A stretch of DNA of 64,000 nucleotides from GCA-2683825 sp965662355 (GTDB lineage Bacteria; Planctomycetota; UBA1135; GCA-002686595). The stretch covers positions 1 through 64,000 of the forward strand of contig CBFIHP010000021.1 of NCBI GenBank assembly GCA_965662355.1, read 5' to 3'. The stretch's first letter is position 1. Each line of letters starts with the position of its first letter. Under the pieces are notes generated by a model, which saw only the letters and a program-made list of their open reading frames with translations, did no database searches and had not been told where the DNA came from. The position numbers were made by a program, and so were the translations under genes. Positions 9,539 through 17,880 of the stretch are shown here, in pieces.

Positions 9539-9874
9539 ATGCCCCGACCCGCCCGTCCACTGTGGGTTACGCGCACGTATGCGCGCCGACGCCATCGAAG
9601 CTGGATGATCTCCATGACCCTGGCCAGTGCCGGCTGGGGAACGTGGTGGATTCTTCTGTTCCTGCACCGCTTCGCGCCGGGGCTCACCCCCGGTCTCGGA
9701 CTCCCGGGGTTCCTGTCGACGGTCTTCGCGCTCGCAGGGCTCTTGGTCGCCTTGTTGACCGTACGAGCCCGTCGCTCGTGGATCCTCTTCTCCATGATCC
9801 CCTTGCTCGCGAATGTGAGCCTCTTGTTCGTACCCACCCTGGCGGGCGAACTGTTCGCCGGCGGGGCGGGCTAG
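9539..9874 (+). CDS. Small integral membrane protein, unknown function
   Basis: Predicted protein of 111 residues. A basic N-terminus (RTYARRRHR) is followed by three hydrophobic segments, roughly residues 24-43, 53-72 and 80-103, separated by Arg-rich turns (VRARRS). I recognise no family. Support for a real gene is the membrane pattern, the -10-like TATATT just upstream, and the tight fit between neighbours: its TAG stop shares the palindrome CTAG at 9871-9874 with the stop of the convergent gene. Function unknown. Confidence 0.6.
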   Translation: MPRPARPLWVTRTYARRRHRSWMISMTLASAGWGTWWILLFLHRFAPGLTPGLGLPGFLSTVFALAGLLVALLTVRARRSWILFSMIPLLANVSLLFVPTLAGELFAGGAG

Positions 9875-10260
9875 AGCGGCGTTGCCGCGAGGATCATCCA
9901 GGTACCCGTCAGTGCGGCGAGGACGATCATCGCGATCACGCTCCAGGCCAGACGCTTGTGCCACTTGAAGCACTCGTAATTCTTCAGGGTGGCGAGCCCG
10001 GACAGGATCGGCAGGAGCAGAGCCGCCGTGGCGATCTTGGCGATCGCAAGGTGCACGGGGGTGATCAAGCCTGCGCTTTCGAGATCGTAGATTCTGCCGA
10101 GTTGCTTGGCGTAGTAGATCGTGACAGCCAGCAGGAGCGCCGTCAGGAGAACCAGCGGGATGTGGGCCTTGCGCCGTGCACGCCTGCCGCTATACGCGGC
10201 GGCACCGAGGGCGACAAGGGTGACGAGGAACGAGCCTGTGAATCCTGTGACAGGGTCCAT
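9871..10260 (-). CDS. Four-helix integral membrane protein, unknown function
   Basis: Predicted 129-residue membrane protein with four hydrophobic segments, about residues 8-24, 34-50, 68-90 and 105-125. It contains polar stretches with YYAKQLGRIYDLES after TM2 and CFKWHKRLAW before TM4. His residues near helices 3 and 4 (TPVHLAIAK and KWHKR) resemble the layout of small haem-binding or cytochrome-b561-like membrane proteins, but I would not assign that. It ends by sharing CTAG with the stop of the plus-strand neighbour and lies 29 bases downstream of gpsA's stop on the opposite flank. Function unknown. Confidence 0.65.
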   Translation of the reverse strand: MDPVTGFTGSFLVTLVALGAAAYSGRRARRKAHIPLVLLTALLLAVTIYYAKQLGRIYDLESAGLITPVHLAIAKIATAALLLPILSGLATLKNYECFKWHKRLAWSVIAMIVLAALTGTWMILAATPL

Positions 10261-10289
10261 TCAGATAGCCGAGTTGGTGTTGCGAGCCG

Positions 10290-11309
10290 TTAAGTCGAGA
10301 GCAGGCCGTCCATCTCGCCAGAAAGCTCGCGGCGCATCAACTCATTCACGGCCGCCTTCGGGTCGCGGCCCTCGAAAAGCACGGCGTGCACCTGCTCGGC
10401 GATGGGCATCGGAATGCCGCGGGCCTCGGATTCGGGACCGAAGAGCGCCTTGGTCGTCCACACGCCCTCGGCGACCATCTGCATCTCCTCGAGAATCTGG
10501 GGCAGCTTCTTGCCCTCGCCGATGGCTTGACCGACGTTTCGGTTGCGGGAATGGTTGGAGTAGCACGTGGTGGCCAGGTCGCCGATGCCGGCGAGACCGA
10601 AGAACGTCTGCGGCGAGGCGCCGTGGGCCTGGCCAAAGCGCGCCATTTCGACGATGCCACGGGTGACGAGAGCCGCCTTGGCATTATCACCGAGACCAAG
10701 GCCGTCGGAGATGCCGGCGGCGATGGCGATGACGTTCTTCAACGCTCCGCCCAGCTCGGCGCCCTTGGGATCGGTATGGGTGTAGACGCGGAAGTTGTCA
10801 GCGGACAGCACCGCTTGCACGTTGCGCGCAAGCTGGGCGTCCTTGCTGGCCACGACGACGGAAGCAGGTAACCCGCGGGCGACTTCCTCGGCGTGACTGG
10901 GTCCGGAGATGACGGCCATGCGGCGCTTGCCGAGGACCTCTTCGATGATCTCGGAGGGCGTGCGGAACGTCTCGATCTCGATGCCCTTGGTCGCCGTCGC
11001 AATGGGAACGTCCCCTGCGAGTGCATCCTCGAAGGTCTCGGCGACCTTGCGCAGGAACTGGGTCGGCACGACGCTGACCACGAGATCGACGTTCCGTCCC
11101 GCTTCAAAGGGATCGGCGCTGACCGTCAGGCCCTCGGGCAAGGGAATGCCCGGTAGGTAGCGCTTGTTTTCGCGCTGGGCACGCAGTTCTTCGACCTGCT
11201 CGGGGAAAGCGCTCCAGAGGGTGGTTTTCGCGCCGCCCTTGTGCAGGAGCAAAGCCAGGGTGGTACCCCAGCCGCCGTCGCCGATGACACAAACCCTCTT
11301 CTCCGTCAT
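10290..11309 (-). CDS. gpsA: Glycerol-3-phosphate dehydrogenase [NAD(P)+]
   Basis: Cytoplasmic enzyme that reduces dihydroxyacetone phosphate to sn-glycerol 3-phosphate for phospholipid synthesis. Its 339 residues match the family's usual length. The Rossmann motif IGDGGWGTTLA is at about residues 9-19. The family lysine lies in GGALKNVIAIAAG (K191), preceded by SGPSHAEEV, and the substrate-binding C-terminal helices include GLAGIGDLATTCYSNHSRNR. The ATG at 11309 is chosen because the fold begins at once and it overlaps the stop of plsY (ATGA), so the two are probably translated together. The product feeds the next enzyme, PlsY. Confidence 0.97.
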   Translation of the reverse strand: MTEKRVCVIGDGGWGTTLALLLHKGGAKTTLWSAFPEQVEELRAQRENKRYLPGIPLPEGLTVSADPFEAGRNVDLVVSVVPTQFLRKVAETFEDALAGDVPIATATKGIEIETFRTPSEIIEEVLGKRRMAVISGPSHAEEVARGLPASVVVASKDAQLARNVQAVLSADNFRVYTHTDPKGAELGGALKNVIAIAAGISDGLGLGDNAKAALVTRGIVEMARFGQAHGASPQTFFGLAGIGDLATTCYSNHSRNRNVGQAIGEGKKLPQILEEMQMVAEGVWTTKALFGPESEARGIPMPIAEQVHAVLFEGRDPKAAVNELMRRELSGEMDGLLST

Positions 11310-11965
11310 TTGTTCCGATCCGCTTTCGGGGCCGTGCCGATCCTCGGCTCCGTGCCCTCGAGCATTCGGCGTATGTTCGCACGATGCCTCGCGATTACCA
11401 AAAGCCAGAGGGCGAGAGCTCCCAAGACAACCTCGATTCCATAGCTGGCTATGCCCTGCTCCCCCAGCCCTGGTCCGCGAAACCAGGCGAGAATCGGGAA
11501 GCTCGTGCCCATCAGGATGGATGCCAACCCGACCATCCGGAAAAGGCCCAGAGCCGCGAGCCAGAGCACGCCGCCGCCCAGGAAGATCACAGGATCCATC
11601 GCCACCAGGGCTCCGCAGCCCGTGGCGACCCCCTTGCCACCCTTGAAGCCCAGGTAGAGTGGCCAGCAGTGGCCAACGACCGCGGCTCCGCCACACAGGA
11701 CCGCGTAGAGCGAGGCCCTTGCAGGGTCCTCGAGGGGGGGCACGAAGGCCGGGGCGAGCAGCGCACTGGAAACCCAGCCCTTGCCGAAGTCGCAAACGAA
11801 GGCCAGCAGCGCCCAGGGGCGCCCGAGGACCCGGCCGACGTTCGTGGCGCCGATGTTGCCGCTGCCCTGCTTGCGGATGTCCTTCTTGGCTACGAGAAAG
11901 CCCAGGACGAGCCCGAAGGGCACGGATCCGAGGAGATAAGCCAGGAGGACGGAGAGGGCGGACAA
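11306..11965 (-). CDS. plsY: Glycerol-3-phosphate acyltransferase PlsY
   Basis: Inner-membrane enzyme that transfers an acyl group from acyl-phosphate to glycerol 3-phosphate, the first step of phosphatidic acid synthesis. It has 219 residues, about five or six hydrophobic helices, and the PlsY motifs YLLGSVPFG, GSGNIGATN and GHCWPLYLGFKGGKGVAT. The start is TTG at 11965: no ATG or GTG is in frame before an upstream stop, and the family N-terminus begins right there. It forms a two-gene unit with gpsA, overlapping it by 4 bases. Confidence 0.96.
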   Translation of the reverse strand: MSALSVLLAYLLGSVPFGLVLGFLVAKKDIRKQGSGNIGATNVGRVLGRPWALLAFVCDFGKGWVSSALLAPAFVPPLEDPARASLYAVLCGGAAVVGHCWPLYLGFKGGKGVATGCGALVAMDPVIFLGGGVLWLAALGLFRMVGLASILMGTSFPILAWFRGPGLGEQGIASYGIEVVLGALALWLLVIARHRANIRRMLEGTEPRIGTAPKADRNK

Positions 11966-12019
11966 GCTCGGGCGGCCGTGGGGCGCACGGCCCGAGGCAA
12001 TCTAACTTCCCGGGATGGG

Positions 12020-12048
12020 TTGGGAAGCTCCGAGAGGGGCCTTATTCT
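12020..12048 (+). promoter_or_regulatory. Candidate promoter of the hydantoinase-like gene
   Basis: TTGGGA (12020-12025), a 17-base spacer and TATTCT (12043-12048) lie just before the TTG start at 12059. Transcription would begin close to the start codon and give a leaderless mRNA. A purine run GAGAGGGG at 12032-12039 falls in the spacer and could instead be a ribosome site for an unusual CTG start at 12047. Confidence 0.45.
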
Positions 12049-12058
12049 GCCCCACGCT

Positions 12059-14065
12059 TTGGCGCGCATCATCGGAGTCGACACGGGCGGGACCTTCACC
12101 GATCTCGTCCTCTTGGACGAGCAGGCTCTGCGCGTGGCGAAAGTCCCCTCGCGGCCTGCCGATCCCGTGGGTGCGATCCGCCAAGGGCTCGAACTCCTGG
12201 GCGTGGAGACCGACGAGGAAGTGGCCCTGGTCCACGGCACGACCGTGGCCCTGAACGCGCTCTTGACCGGTCGCATCGCCAAGGTGGCCCTGGTCACCAA
12301 CGAGGGCTTTCGCGACCTGATCGAGATCGCGCGCCAGGATCGTCCGGCGATTTACGCCTTGCATCCCGAGAAGCCCGAAGCGCTCGTGCCGCGTTCGTTG
12401 CGCTTCGAGGTCCCGGCGCGCATCTGGCCCAAGAACGGGCAGCCGGGCTTCGAGGTCGTACGTGTTCCCAAGGCGGCCGAGTTGCGCGAGCTGCGGGAGC
12501 GCATCGCCAAGAAGAAACCCGAGAGCATCGCCGTCTGCCTGCTGCACTCGTGGGCCGACCCGGATCATGAGGATCGCGTCGCCCGCGATCTCGCCAAGTT
12601 GAAGGTTCCGGTGACGACCTCGGCGGCCCTCGTTCCCGAACACCGCGAATTCGAACGCTTCTCGACCGCGTGCGTGAACGCGGCGCTCGAGCCCATGATG
12701 CGGCGCTACATCGACTCGCTCGGCAAACTCGGTGCGATTCAGCTATCGATGTTGCAGTCGACCGGTGGCACCTTGAGCGCCGAGCGAGCCGCCAGCGAAC
12801 CGGTGCGCGTGCTCTTCTCCGGGCCGGCCGGGGGCGTCATCGGAGCCGCGCGCGCGGCCCAGGAGTCGGGCTTCGCGTCGTTCTGCACGCTCGACATGGG
12901 CGGCACCAGCACCGACATCGCCTTCCATTCGACGCTGTCCGCCGACGAGAAGAGCCCGCGACGTTCCCTGGAGCCCGTGCACGTCGCGGGACATCCGCTC
13001 GCCGTGCCGTCCCTCGACATCCATACCATCGGGTGCGGCGGTGGCTCTCTGGCCACGGTCGATCGGGGGGGCGTGCTGCACGTCGGTCCCGAAAGCGCCG
13101 GTGCCGACCCGGGTCCCGTCTGCTACGGAGCTTCCGATCGGCCGACCGTCACGGACGCCCACGTGTTCCTCGGCCATGTACGCGCGGGAGCGTTTCTGGG
13201 CGGTGCTCTCGAACTGGATCTCCACGCGGTCGACAAGGCCTTCACGCGCCTCGGCAAACAGCTCGGCACGACAGCGACCAAGGCCGCCCAGGGTGTCCTC
13301 GAGGTCGCCCGTGCCGCCATGCGCCGCGCGGTCGGCGTGATGACCCTCGAGCGCGGCGAGGATCCCGAACGCCTGGCCCTGGTCGCCTTTGGTGGCGCCG
13401 GCGGATTGCACGGCGCCGCCCTGGCCCAGAGCCTGCACATGCAGGCCGCCCTGATTCCCCTGCACCCCGGAGCCCTCTCCGCCCGCGGCATGACCCAGGC
13501 GGAACCGATGCGCGATCTCGCCCGGGCGGTCTTGGTTCCGCTGGACGAGCTGACCCAATCGGCGCGCGCGAAGATCCATCGCGAGCTAGGGAAGCGCGCA
13601 AGGGAAGAGCTGCTCGAGGCCGGTTTCACTCCGGCCTCGATCGTGATGGAGCACACCCTGGATCTGCGCTACCGCGGCCAGTCCTTCGAGCTTTCGCTCC
13701 CGGAGAGCGACACCCCCCGCGAGGCCTTCCACTCGGCCCACGAGACGCTCTACGGTTACGCGTTGCGCGAGCGCGACATCGAACTGGTCTGCCTGCGTAC
13801 ACGCGCACGCGTGGCCATCGAAACGGTGCGCGCGAAGAGCGTACGCAAGAAACCACTTCCGCGTTCCGCGGTTCGCGAGCTGCGTCGCTGCACGTTCGAT
13901 CGAGCTTGCGAGACGCAAGTCATCGAGCGCGACGTGCTACGGCCGGGTCACACGTTTGAAGGTCCCGCCCTGGTCGAGGAGTATTCCGGCACCAGCCTGG
14001 TTCCGCCTGGGTGGAGCGCAAGGGTCACCGCTACCGGACACCTGCTGCTCACGCCCCTTCTTTAG
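12059..14065 (+). CDS. Hydantoinase/oxoprolinase A-type (HyuA-like) ATPase subunit
   Basis: Protein of 668 residues related to the ATP-dependent hydantoinase/5-oxoprolinase A subunit, which hydrolyses cyclic amides or carboxylates ketones using ATP. The N-terminal phosphate-binding motif IGVDTGGTFTDLVLLD starts at residue 4, and the second actin-fold motif TLDMGGTSTDIAF lies near residue 280. FSGPAGGVIGA and GCGGGS are also present. The length is normal for a stand-alone A subunit. No B subunit (HyuB) adjoins, which is odd because A and B usually work together. The start is taken as TTG 12059, directly before the first motif. Substrate unknown. Confidence 0.9.
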   Translation: MARIIGVDTGGTFTDLVLLDEQALRVAKVPSRPADPVGAIRQGLELLGVETDEEVALVHGTTVALNALLTGRIAKVALVTNEGFRDLIEIARQDRPAIYALHPEKPEALVPRSLRFEVPARIWPKNGQPGFEVVRVPKAAELRELRERIAKKKPESIAVCLLHSWADPDHEDRVARDLAKLKVPVTTSAALVPEHREFERFSTACVNAALEPMMRRYIDSLGKLGAIQLSMLQSTGGTLSAERAASEPVRVLFSGPAGGVIGAARAAQESGFASFCTLDMGGTSTDIAFHSTLSADEKSPRRSLEPVHVAGHPLAVPSLDIHTIGCGGGSLATVDRGGVLHVGPESAGADPGPVCYGASDRPTVTDAHVFLGHVRAGAFLGGALELDLHAVDKAFTRLGKQLGTTATKAAQGVLEVARAAMRRAVGVMTLERGEDPERLALVAFGGAGGLHGAALAQSLHMQAALIPLHPGALSARGMTQAEPMRDLARAVLVPLDELTQSARAKIHRELGKRAREELLEAGFTPASIVMEHTLDLRYRGQSFELSLPESDTPREAFHSAHETLYGYALRERDIELVCLRTRARVAIETVRAKSVRKKPLPRSAVRELRRCTFDRACETQVIERDVLRPGHTFEGPALVEEYSGTSLVPPGWSARVTATGHLLLTPLL

Positions 14066-14158
14066 ATTCACCGGGTTCCGGAGGTCCCGGCGACGTTCCG
14101 CTCTCCGGAGAAATGGGGTTGCGATAGGACGGGTGGGGAGCGGTCGTTCCACCCTATG

Positions 14159-16213
14159 TCATCCCGAGGTCAGCGTAATCCCCAAGATCAAGCTACGCCC
14201 CGGGCCGTTCGAACCCGAACCGTGCACGCGGTAATCAACGTCGAACACGTTCTCCAGGCCAAAGTCCAAGCGCAACTCGGGACGCACCCTCCACCCGAAG
14301 CGCAGGTCGAACAACACGTACCCCGGCGTCCCGCCGGGAGGGATGCGCGATGTATCGGACGTGTCACGTGTCGACAGTCGATCGGCATCGTCTGCATACC
14401 GCACGACGCCCTCGCCCCAGTGCCGATCGTCGCAAGCGCGCCATTCCAGTCCCAGCTCTGCCTGTAGGGGCATCAAGCGATCCAAGTACTCCTCGACCAC
14501 GACCGGCATCGAGGTTGGGAAGGTGTCCACCTTGCCCTCGATGTAGGCTGCGTTCCCGAAAAGGCTCCAACCCGAGCCCAGCCCGAACGCCCCCCCGCCC
14601 TCAATCCCGTAGACGTAGCCATCACCGACATTGTCCTTGGTGATCTCGAACTCGCCATCCGCATTGGTGCTACCCGTCGGCACGCGCACGATCTGATCGG
14701 AGATCGCGGTGTAGAAAACCGCCACCTCCGAGCTTTGCTCTGCGGTCCGGGACTTCAATCCGAGCTCGAAGCTGAGGTAGTCCTCGGGATCGAGATCGGT
14801 GGCCGGGATCTCGAACTCGTCGGTGCGCGCACTGTCGAAGCGCGTCAGATCCGACAGGTTCGGCGCGCGGAAGCCCTGGGAGACCCCGCCGAAGAGGTGC
14901 AGTGCGTTCTCCGTGATGCGGTACAGGAAGCGCACACTGCCGATAAAACGATTCCAGCTGTCGGAGACCTGCGTCGGCCCCCCAAGGACCGGATCGACGA
15001 CGCTGTTCGCATCCGCCGCGGCGTACGTGAAGCGCCCCCCCAGGGTCACGGTCGTATCGTCCCCCACGTCGAACTCGTTCTGCACGAAGACCCCGAGCAG
15101 GTCATAGCTGGCGTCGTCGCCGACCGGCCCCTGGATCGGCTCGGTCGAGGAAAACGAATCGACCTCGTCGTGGTAGTAGTCGACACCGAACGAAGGGCGC
15201 CCCCATTCGTTTTCGCGCCCGGCGAAGGTGCTGAAAAAGCCCAGCGTGTCGACCTCGAAGCCTTGCAGATTGCGCGCCCCGCTGCCGCGAATACGATCGC
15301 GGGTCTCGTCCTGTTCGTGCCAGGAGAGGTTGGCGTGGATGGTCTCGATCTCGCCGCCACGCTGTTCCGAGTGGTATTGCAGGTAGGTCAGTCGCCGTTC
15401 CTGGTCCAGGTCCCGCTGCAGGTCGGACCCCGCGGTCGTGCCGTGGAAGGGCTCGGCGTTGACGGTGCGATGCGTGCGCGGCACGTCGTTTTGACGCAGG
15501 TTCTGATGCGCGAAGACCAGACGGCTATTGCGATCGAGGAAGTGCTCGAGCTTCACATCGGCGTTCCACTCCGAATAGCCGGTGTCCGGTTGCGTGCCGG
15601 TATCCGCGCCACCGATCAGGTCGTCGAAGTTCTTGCCGGTGAAGCCCACCAGAGCGCCCCAGTCCTCGCCGCTGGAAACACCGCCTTCGGCGCGCACGAT
15701 GTGCGAGCGTTCCGCGCTCGCGAAGCGGTAGTACAGACGCCCCTCGTGGTTGACACCCTCGCCATAGCTTGCGGGATTGCGCGTGAAGGCCTGCACCGTG
15801 CCGCCCACCGCGTCGGATCCGTACAGAACCGAGCTGGGTCCCTTGACGAGCTCGATGCGCTCCAGGGAGTAGGGATCGAGCGTGTTCCAGTACTGGTTCG
15901 GCCCCGCCCGGAAGACCGAATTGTTCAAGCGCACGCCGTCGATCAAGAGCGTGTTCAGGTATCCGGTGAAGCCACGGATGTAGGGCGATCCCTGGCCGTA
16001 GCTGGTTTCCTGCAACAACACACCCGGGGTATCGCGCAGGGCCTGTGGCAAGGTGCGATAGGCGCGCCGGAGCAACTGCTCTTGTGTGATCTCGTCCGTC
16101 GCGTAGGGCACCTCGAACGGCGCTTCTCGACCGCGCGAAGCCGTCACGATGGTCTCCCCCAAAAGCGCCGCGTCCTGGGCCAGAAAGAGAGTCGCAGCCA
16201 GGGCTGAGATCAT
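14159..16213 (-). CDS. TonB-dependent outer-membrane receptor
   Basis: Outer-membrane beta-barrel transporter of 684 residues for a scarce ligand. After a short signal-like N-terminus comes a TonB-box-like ETIVTAS. The plug domain follows (about residues 35-150) with TPGVLLQET, YIRGFTGYLNTLLIDGVRLN and IELVKGPSSVLYGSDAVGG. The rest is barrel-like, ending with RLDFGLENVFDVDYRVHGSGSN. The chain ends ITLTSG rather than with the usual terminal Phe or aromatic residue, so the last strand may be atypical. Its ATG directly abuts the TAG stop of the upstream tonB gene. No cobalamin riboswitch or iron box is apparent, and the ligand is unknown. Confidence 0.95.
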   Translation of the reverse strand: MISALAATLFLAQDAALLGETIVTASRGREAPFEVPYATDEITQEQLLRRAYRTLPQALRDTPGVLLQETSYGQGSPYIRGFTGYLNTLLIDGVRLNNSVFRAGPNQYWNTLDPYSLERIELVKGPSSVLYGSDAVGGTVQAFTRNPASYGEGVNHEGRLYYRFASAERSHIVRAEGGVSSGEDWGALVGFTGKNFDDLIGGADTGTQPDTGYSEWNADVKLEHFLDRNSRLVFAHQNLRQNDVPRTHRTVNAEPFHGTTAGSDLQRDLDQERRLTYLQYHSEQRGGEIETIHANLSWHEQDETRDRIRGSGARNLQGFEVDTLGFFSTFAGRENEWGRPSFGVDYYHDEVDSFSSTEPIQGPVGDDASYDLLGVFVQNEFDVGDDTTVTLGGRFTYAAADANSVVDPVLGGPTQVSDSWNRFIGSVRFLYRITENALHLFGGVSQGFRAPNLSDLTRFDSARTDEFEIPATDLDPEDYLSFELGLKSRTAEQSSEVAVFYTAISDQIVRVPTGSTNADGEFEITKDNVGDGYVYGIEGGGAFGLGSGWSLFGNAAYIEGKVDTFPTSMPVVVEEYLDRLMPLQAELGLEWRACDDRHWGEGVVRYADDADRLSTRDTSDTSRIPPGGTPGYVLFDLRFGWRVRPELRLDFGLENVFDVDYRVHGSGSNGPGRSLILGITLTSG

Positions 16214-16909
16214 CTACTTGAGGCGGAAGGAAACGGGGTGATCCAGGCGGGCGGGAACGCCCAGGCCATCCGCCGTGCGCGGGCGGAAACGCCAGCGCAG
16301 AAGCCCCTTGCGTGCGGCTTCGTCCAGCCGGGTGTGCCCACTGGATTCGAGAATCTCGACCTGCGAGACACGACCGTCGGCCGCGATGTGCAAGCGACAG
16401 AGGCTGCGCCCCTCTTCCCCGCGCCGAATCGAAGCCCGCGGGTAGTGCGGTTGGGGAGACTCGAGGAGCAGCGCTTCGACAACGATCGGCCCCGGGACCT
16501 CCTCGGGCACGGGCTGCACGCTGGGCTCCTGCACGGGATCAGCCGGCTCCGGCTCGGCAATCTCCTCGGTGATCGGCACGGGAGTGTCGTTGATCCGCTC
16601 GAGTACCGCGTGCAGGAAGAAGCCGGATCCAAAATCCGGGGCTTCGAGCTCGGTGGGAAGCTCTTGGAGAGGCTCGAGGAGCGGGGCCTCGAATTCGAGC
16701 TCGGGGTCCTCTTCGGGCTCCGGCTGGCTCTCTTCGGGTTCGACGAGGGTCTCGAAGACCTCTTCGAAAGGGGCCTCGACCAGGCGCGGTGCCGCCAACG
16801 CCACGGTTTCCGTCCGCCCCGTGCCCGTGCTGGCTAGCCGCAGCCCACAGACGAGCGCGATCCCTATCAGACCGGCGTGGATGAGGCTCGAGGCGGTGAA
16901 GGAGCGCAC
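16214..16909 (-). CDS. TonB-family energy transducer
   Basis: Periplasm-spanning protein of 231 residues that would couple inner-membrane energy to the adjacent receptor. One N-terminal transmembrane helix (LIHAGLIGIALVCGLRLA) is followed by a long Glu/Pro-rich stretch (about residues 40-150). A C-terminal TonB domain follows, with QPHYPRASIRRGEEG, ADGRVSQVEILESSGH and LLRWRFRP. The start is GTG at 16909. It is immediately followed by the receptor gene (TAG then ATG), so it is probably a dedicated TonB for that receptor. No exbB/exbD genes are in the window. Confidence 0.92.
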   Translation of the reverse strand: MRSFTASSLIHAGLIGIALVCGLRLASTGTGRTETVALAAPRLVEAPFEEVFETLVEPEESQPEPEEDPELEFEAPLLEPLQELPTELEAPDFGSGFFLHAVLERINDTPVPITEEIAEPEPADPVQEPSVQPVPEEVPGPIVVEALLLESPQPHYPRASIRRGEEGRSLCRLHIAADGRVSQVEILESSGHTRLDEAARKGLLRWRFRPRTADGLGVPARLDHPVSFRLK

Positions 16910-17002
16910 GTTGGCCTATACGGAGGGAACGTTCCCGGGTTCACGATTCGGGCTCGTTTTCTGACCACCAAGTCTGGCTGCCACGTCGGAAAAGGCCCTG
17001 AG

Positions 17003-17077
17003 TGGAGCGGCTGAAGGGACTTGAACCCTCGACATCAACCTTGGCAAGGTTGCGCTCTACCACTGAGCTACAGCCGC
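17003..17077 (-). tRNA. tRNA-Gly(GCC)
   Basis: Complete cloverleaf on the minus strand. Acceptor stem GCGGCTG/CAGCCGC, D arm TAGCTCAGTGGTAGAGC, anticodon stem CAACC/GGTTG with loop TTGCCAA (anticodon GCC), T arm GAGGG-TTCAAGT-CCCTT. The discriminator is T73 and the CCA is encoded. Confidence 0.96.
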
Positions 17078-17093
17078 TCGAGGGCCGCAGAGT

Positions 17094-17876
17094 CTATCGA
17101 GAACCCTCGTCCACGCAAACACCCTGCCGGATCCACTCGAGGACTTTTTCTGCGGCGCGCCGCGCCGCCTCGGGGAGTGATTCACCACGGGCGAGAAGGG
17201 CGGCGACCGAACTGGCGTAGCGACAGCCCGAACCTCGCATGCCCGGGCCCGCAATGCGCGCGTGTTCCAGCCAGAGGGGTCCCGTGTCCCGTTCGAGGAC
17301 CAGATCCCGCACCGGATCCTCCCCACCGTGGCCGCCCTTCAGGAGCACGGCCGCGGCGCCCAGCTCGAGGAGCTCGTGGGCCGCCCGCAAACGCAGCTCG
17401 GGCTCGCGAGCCATGGCTTCCCAATCCGAGGGCCCCATCCCGGCGATCTCCGCCGCCTCGGGCAGGTTCGGAGTCAGGATCACCCCCAGGGGCAAGAGCG
17501 TGTCCCGCAGGGCCGCGACCCCGCGCCCATCGAGAAAGCGCTCACCACCGGTCGCGGCCAGCACCGGATCGCACAGCACGGTCCGCCCCTCGCCGAACGT
17601 CTCCACCGCCGTCGCGAAGGCCTCGACCGCGGCCGCGCCATACAGCAGGCCACTCTTCCACACGGCCACTCCCACCTGCCGTTGGCGCAGCTCGTCCAAC
17701 CACACCGCTTCGGGACGCGGCTGGATATCCAGTATCGCAGGCCCCTTCTGGACGGTCTCCGTGGTCACCACCGATACGGCTTCGGCTCCGAAGGCCTCGA
17801 TGGCCATGGCATCGGCATCCAGGCCCGCACGCCCGCTGGAGTCACGTCCGGCGCAGACGAGGACTCGCGGGACCAT
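17094..17876 (-). CDS. thiD: Hydroxymethylpyrimidine/phosphomethylpyrimidine kinase
   Basis: Cytoplasmic ribokinase-fold enzyme that phosphorylates HMP and HMP-P in thiamine synthesis. It has 260 residues. The N-terminal substrate motif reads CAGRDSSGRAGLDADAMAIE, close to the AGSDSSGGAGIQAD pattern of ThiD. LTPNLPEAAEI and VLLKGGHGG follow, and the anion-hole/catalytic region is RGSGCRYASSVAA. The start at 17876 places this motif near residue 7. The gene lies 4 bases downstream of the DHH phosphoesterase stop on the same strand. No TPP riboswitch can be seen in that gap, and no other thiamine gene is in the window. Confidence 0.92.
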   Translation of the reverse strand: MVPRVLVCAGRDSSGRAGLDADAMAIEAFGAEAVSVVTTETVQKGPAILDIQPRPEAVWLDELRQRQVGVAVWKSGLLYGAAAVEAFATAVETFGEGRTVLCDPVLAATGGERFLDGRGVAALRDTLLPLGVILTPNLPEAAEIAGMGPSDWEAMAREPELRLRAAHELLELGAAAVLLKGGHGGEDPVRDLVLERDTGPLWLEHARIAGPGMRGSGCRYASSVAALLARGESLPEAARRAAEKVLEWIRQGVCVDEGSR

Positions 17877-17880
17877 GGGA

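Noticed and set aside
9503..9973. Upstream extension of the two-domain beta-lactamase-like gene
   Set aside because: It would overlap the small membrane gene and has no protein-like pattern; the signal peptide begins at 9502.
14066..14158. Hairpin with GGTGG/CCACC arms between convergent genes
   Set aside because: Bulged stem without a T-run; could be chance at this GC content.
17877..17880. TPP riboswitch for thiD
   Set aside because: Only 4 bases separate thiD from the upstream gene, so there is no room.
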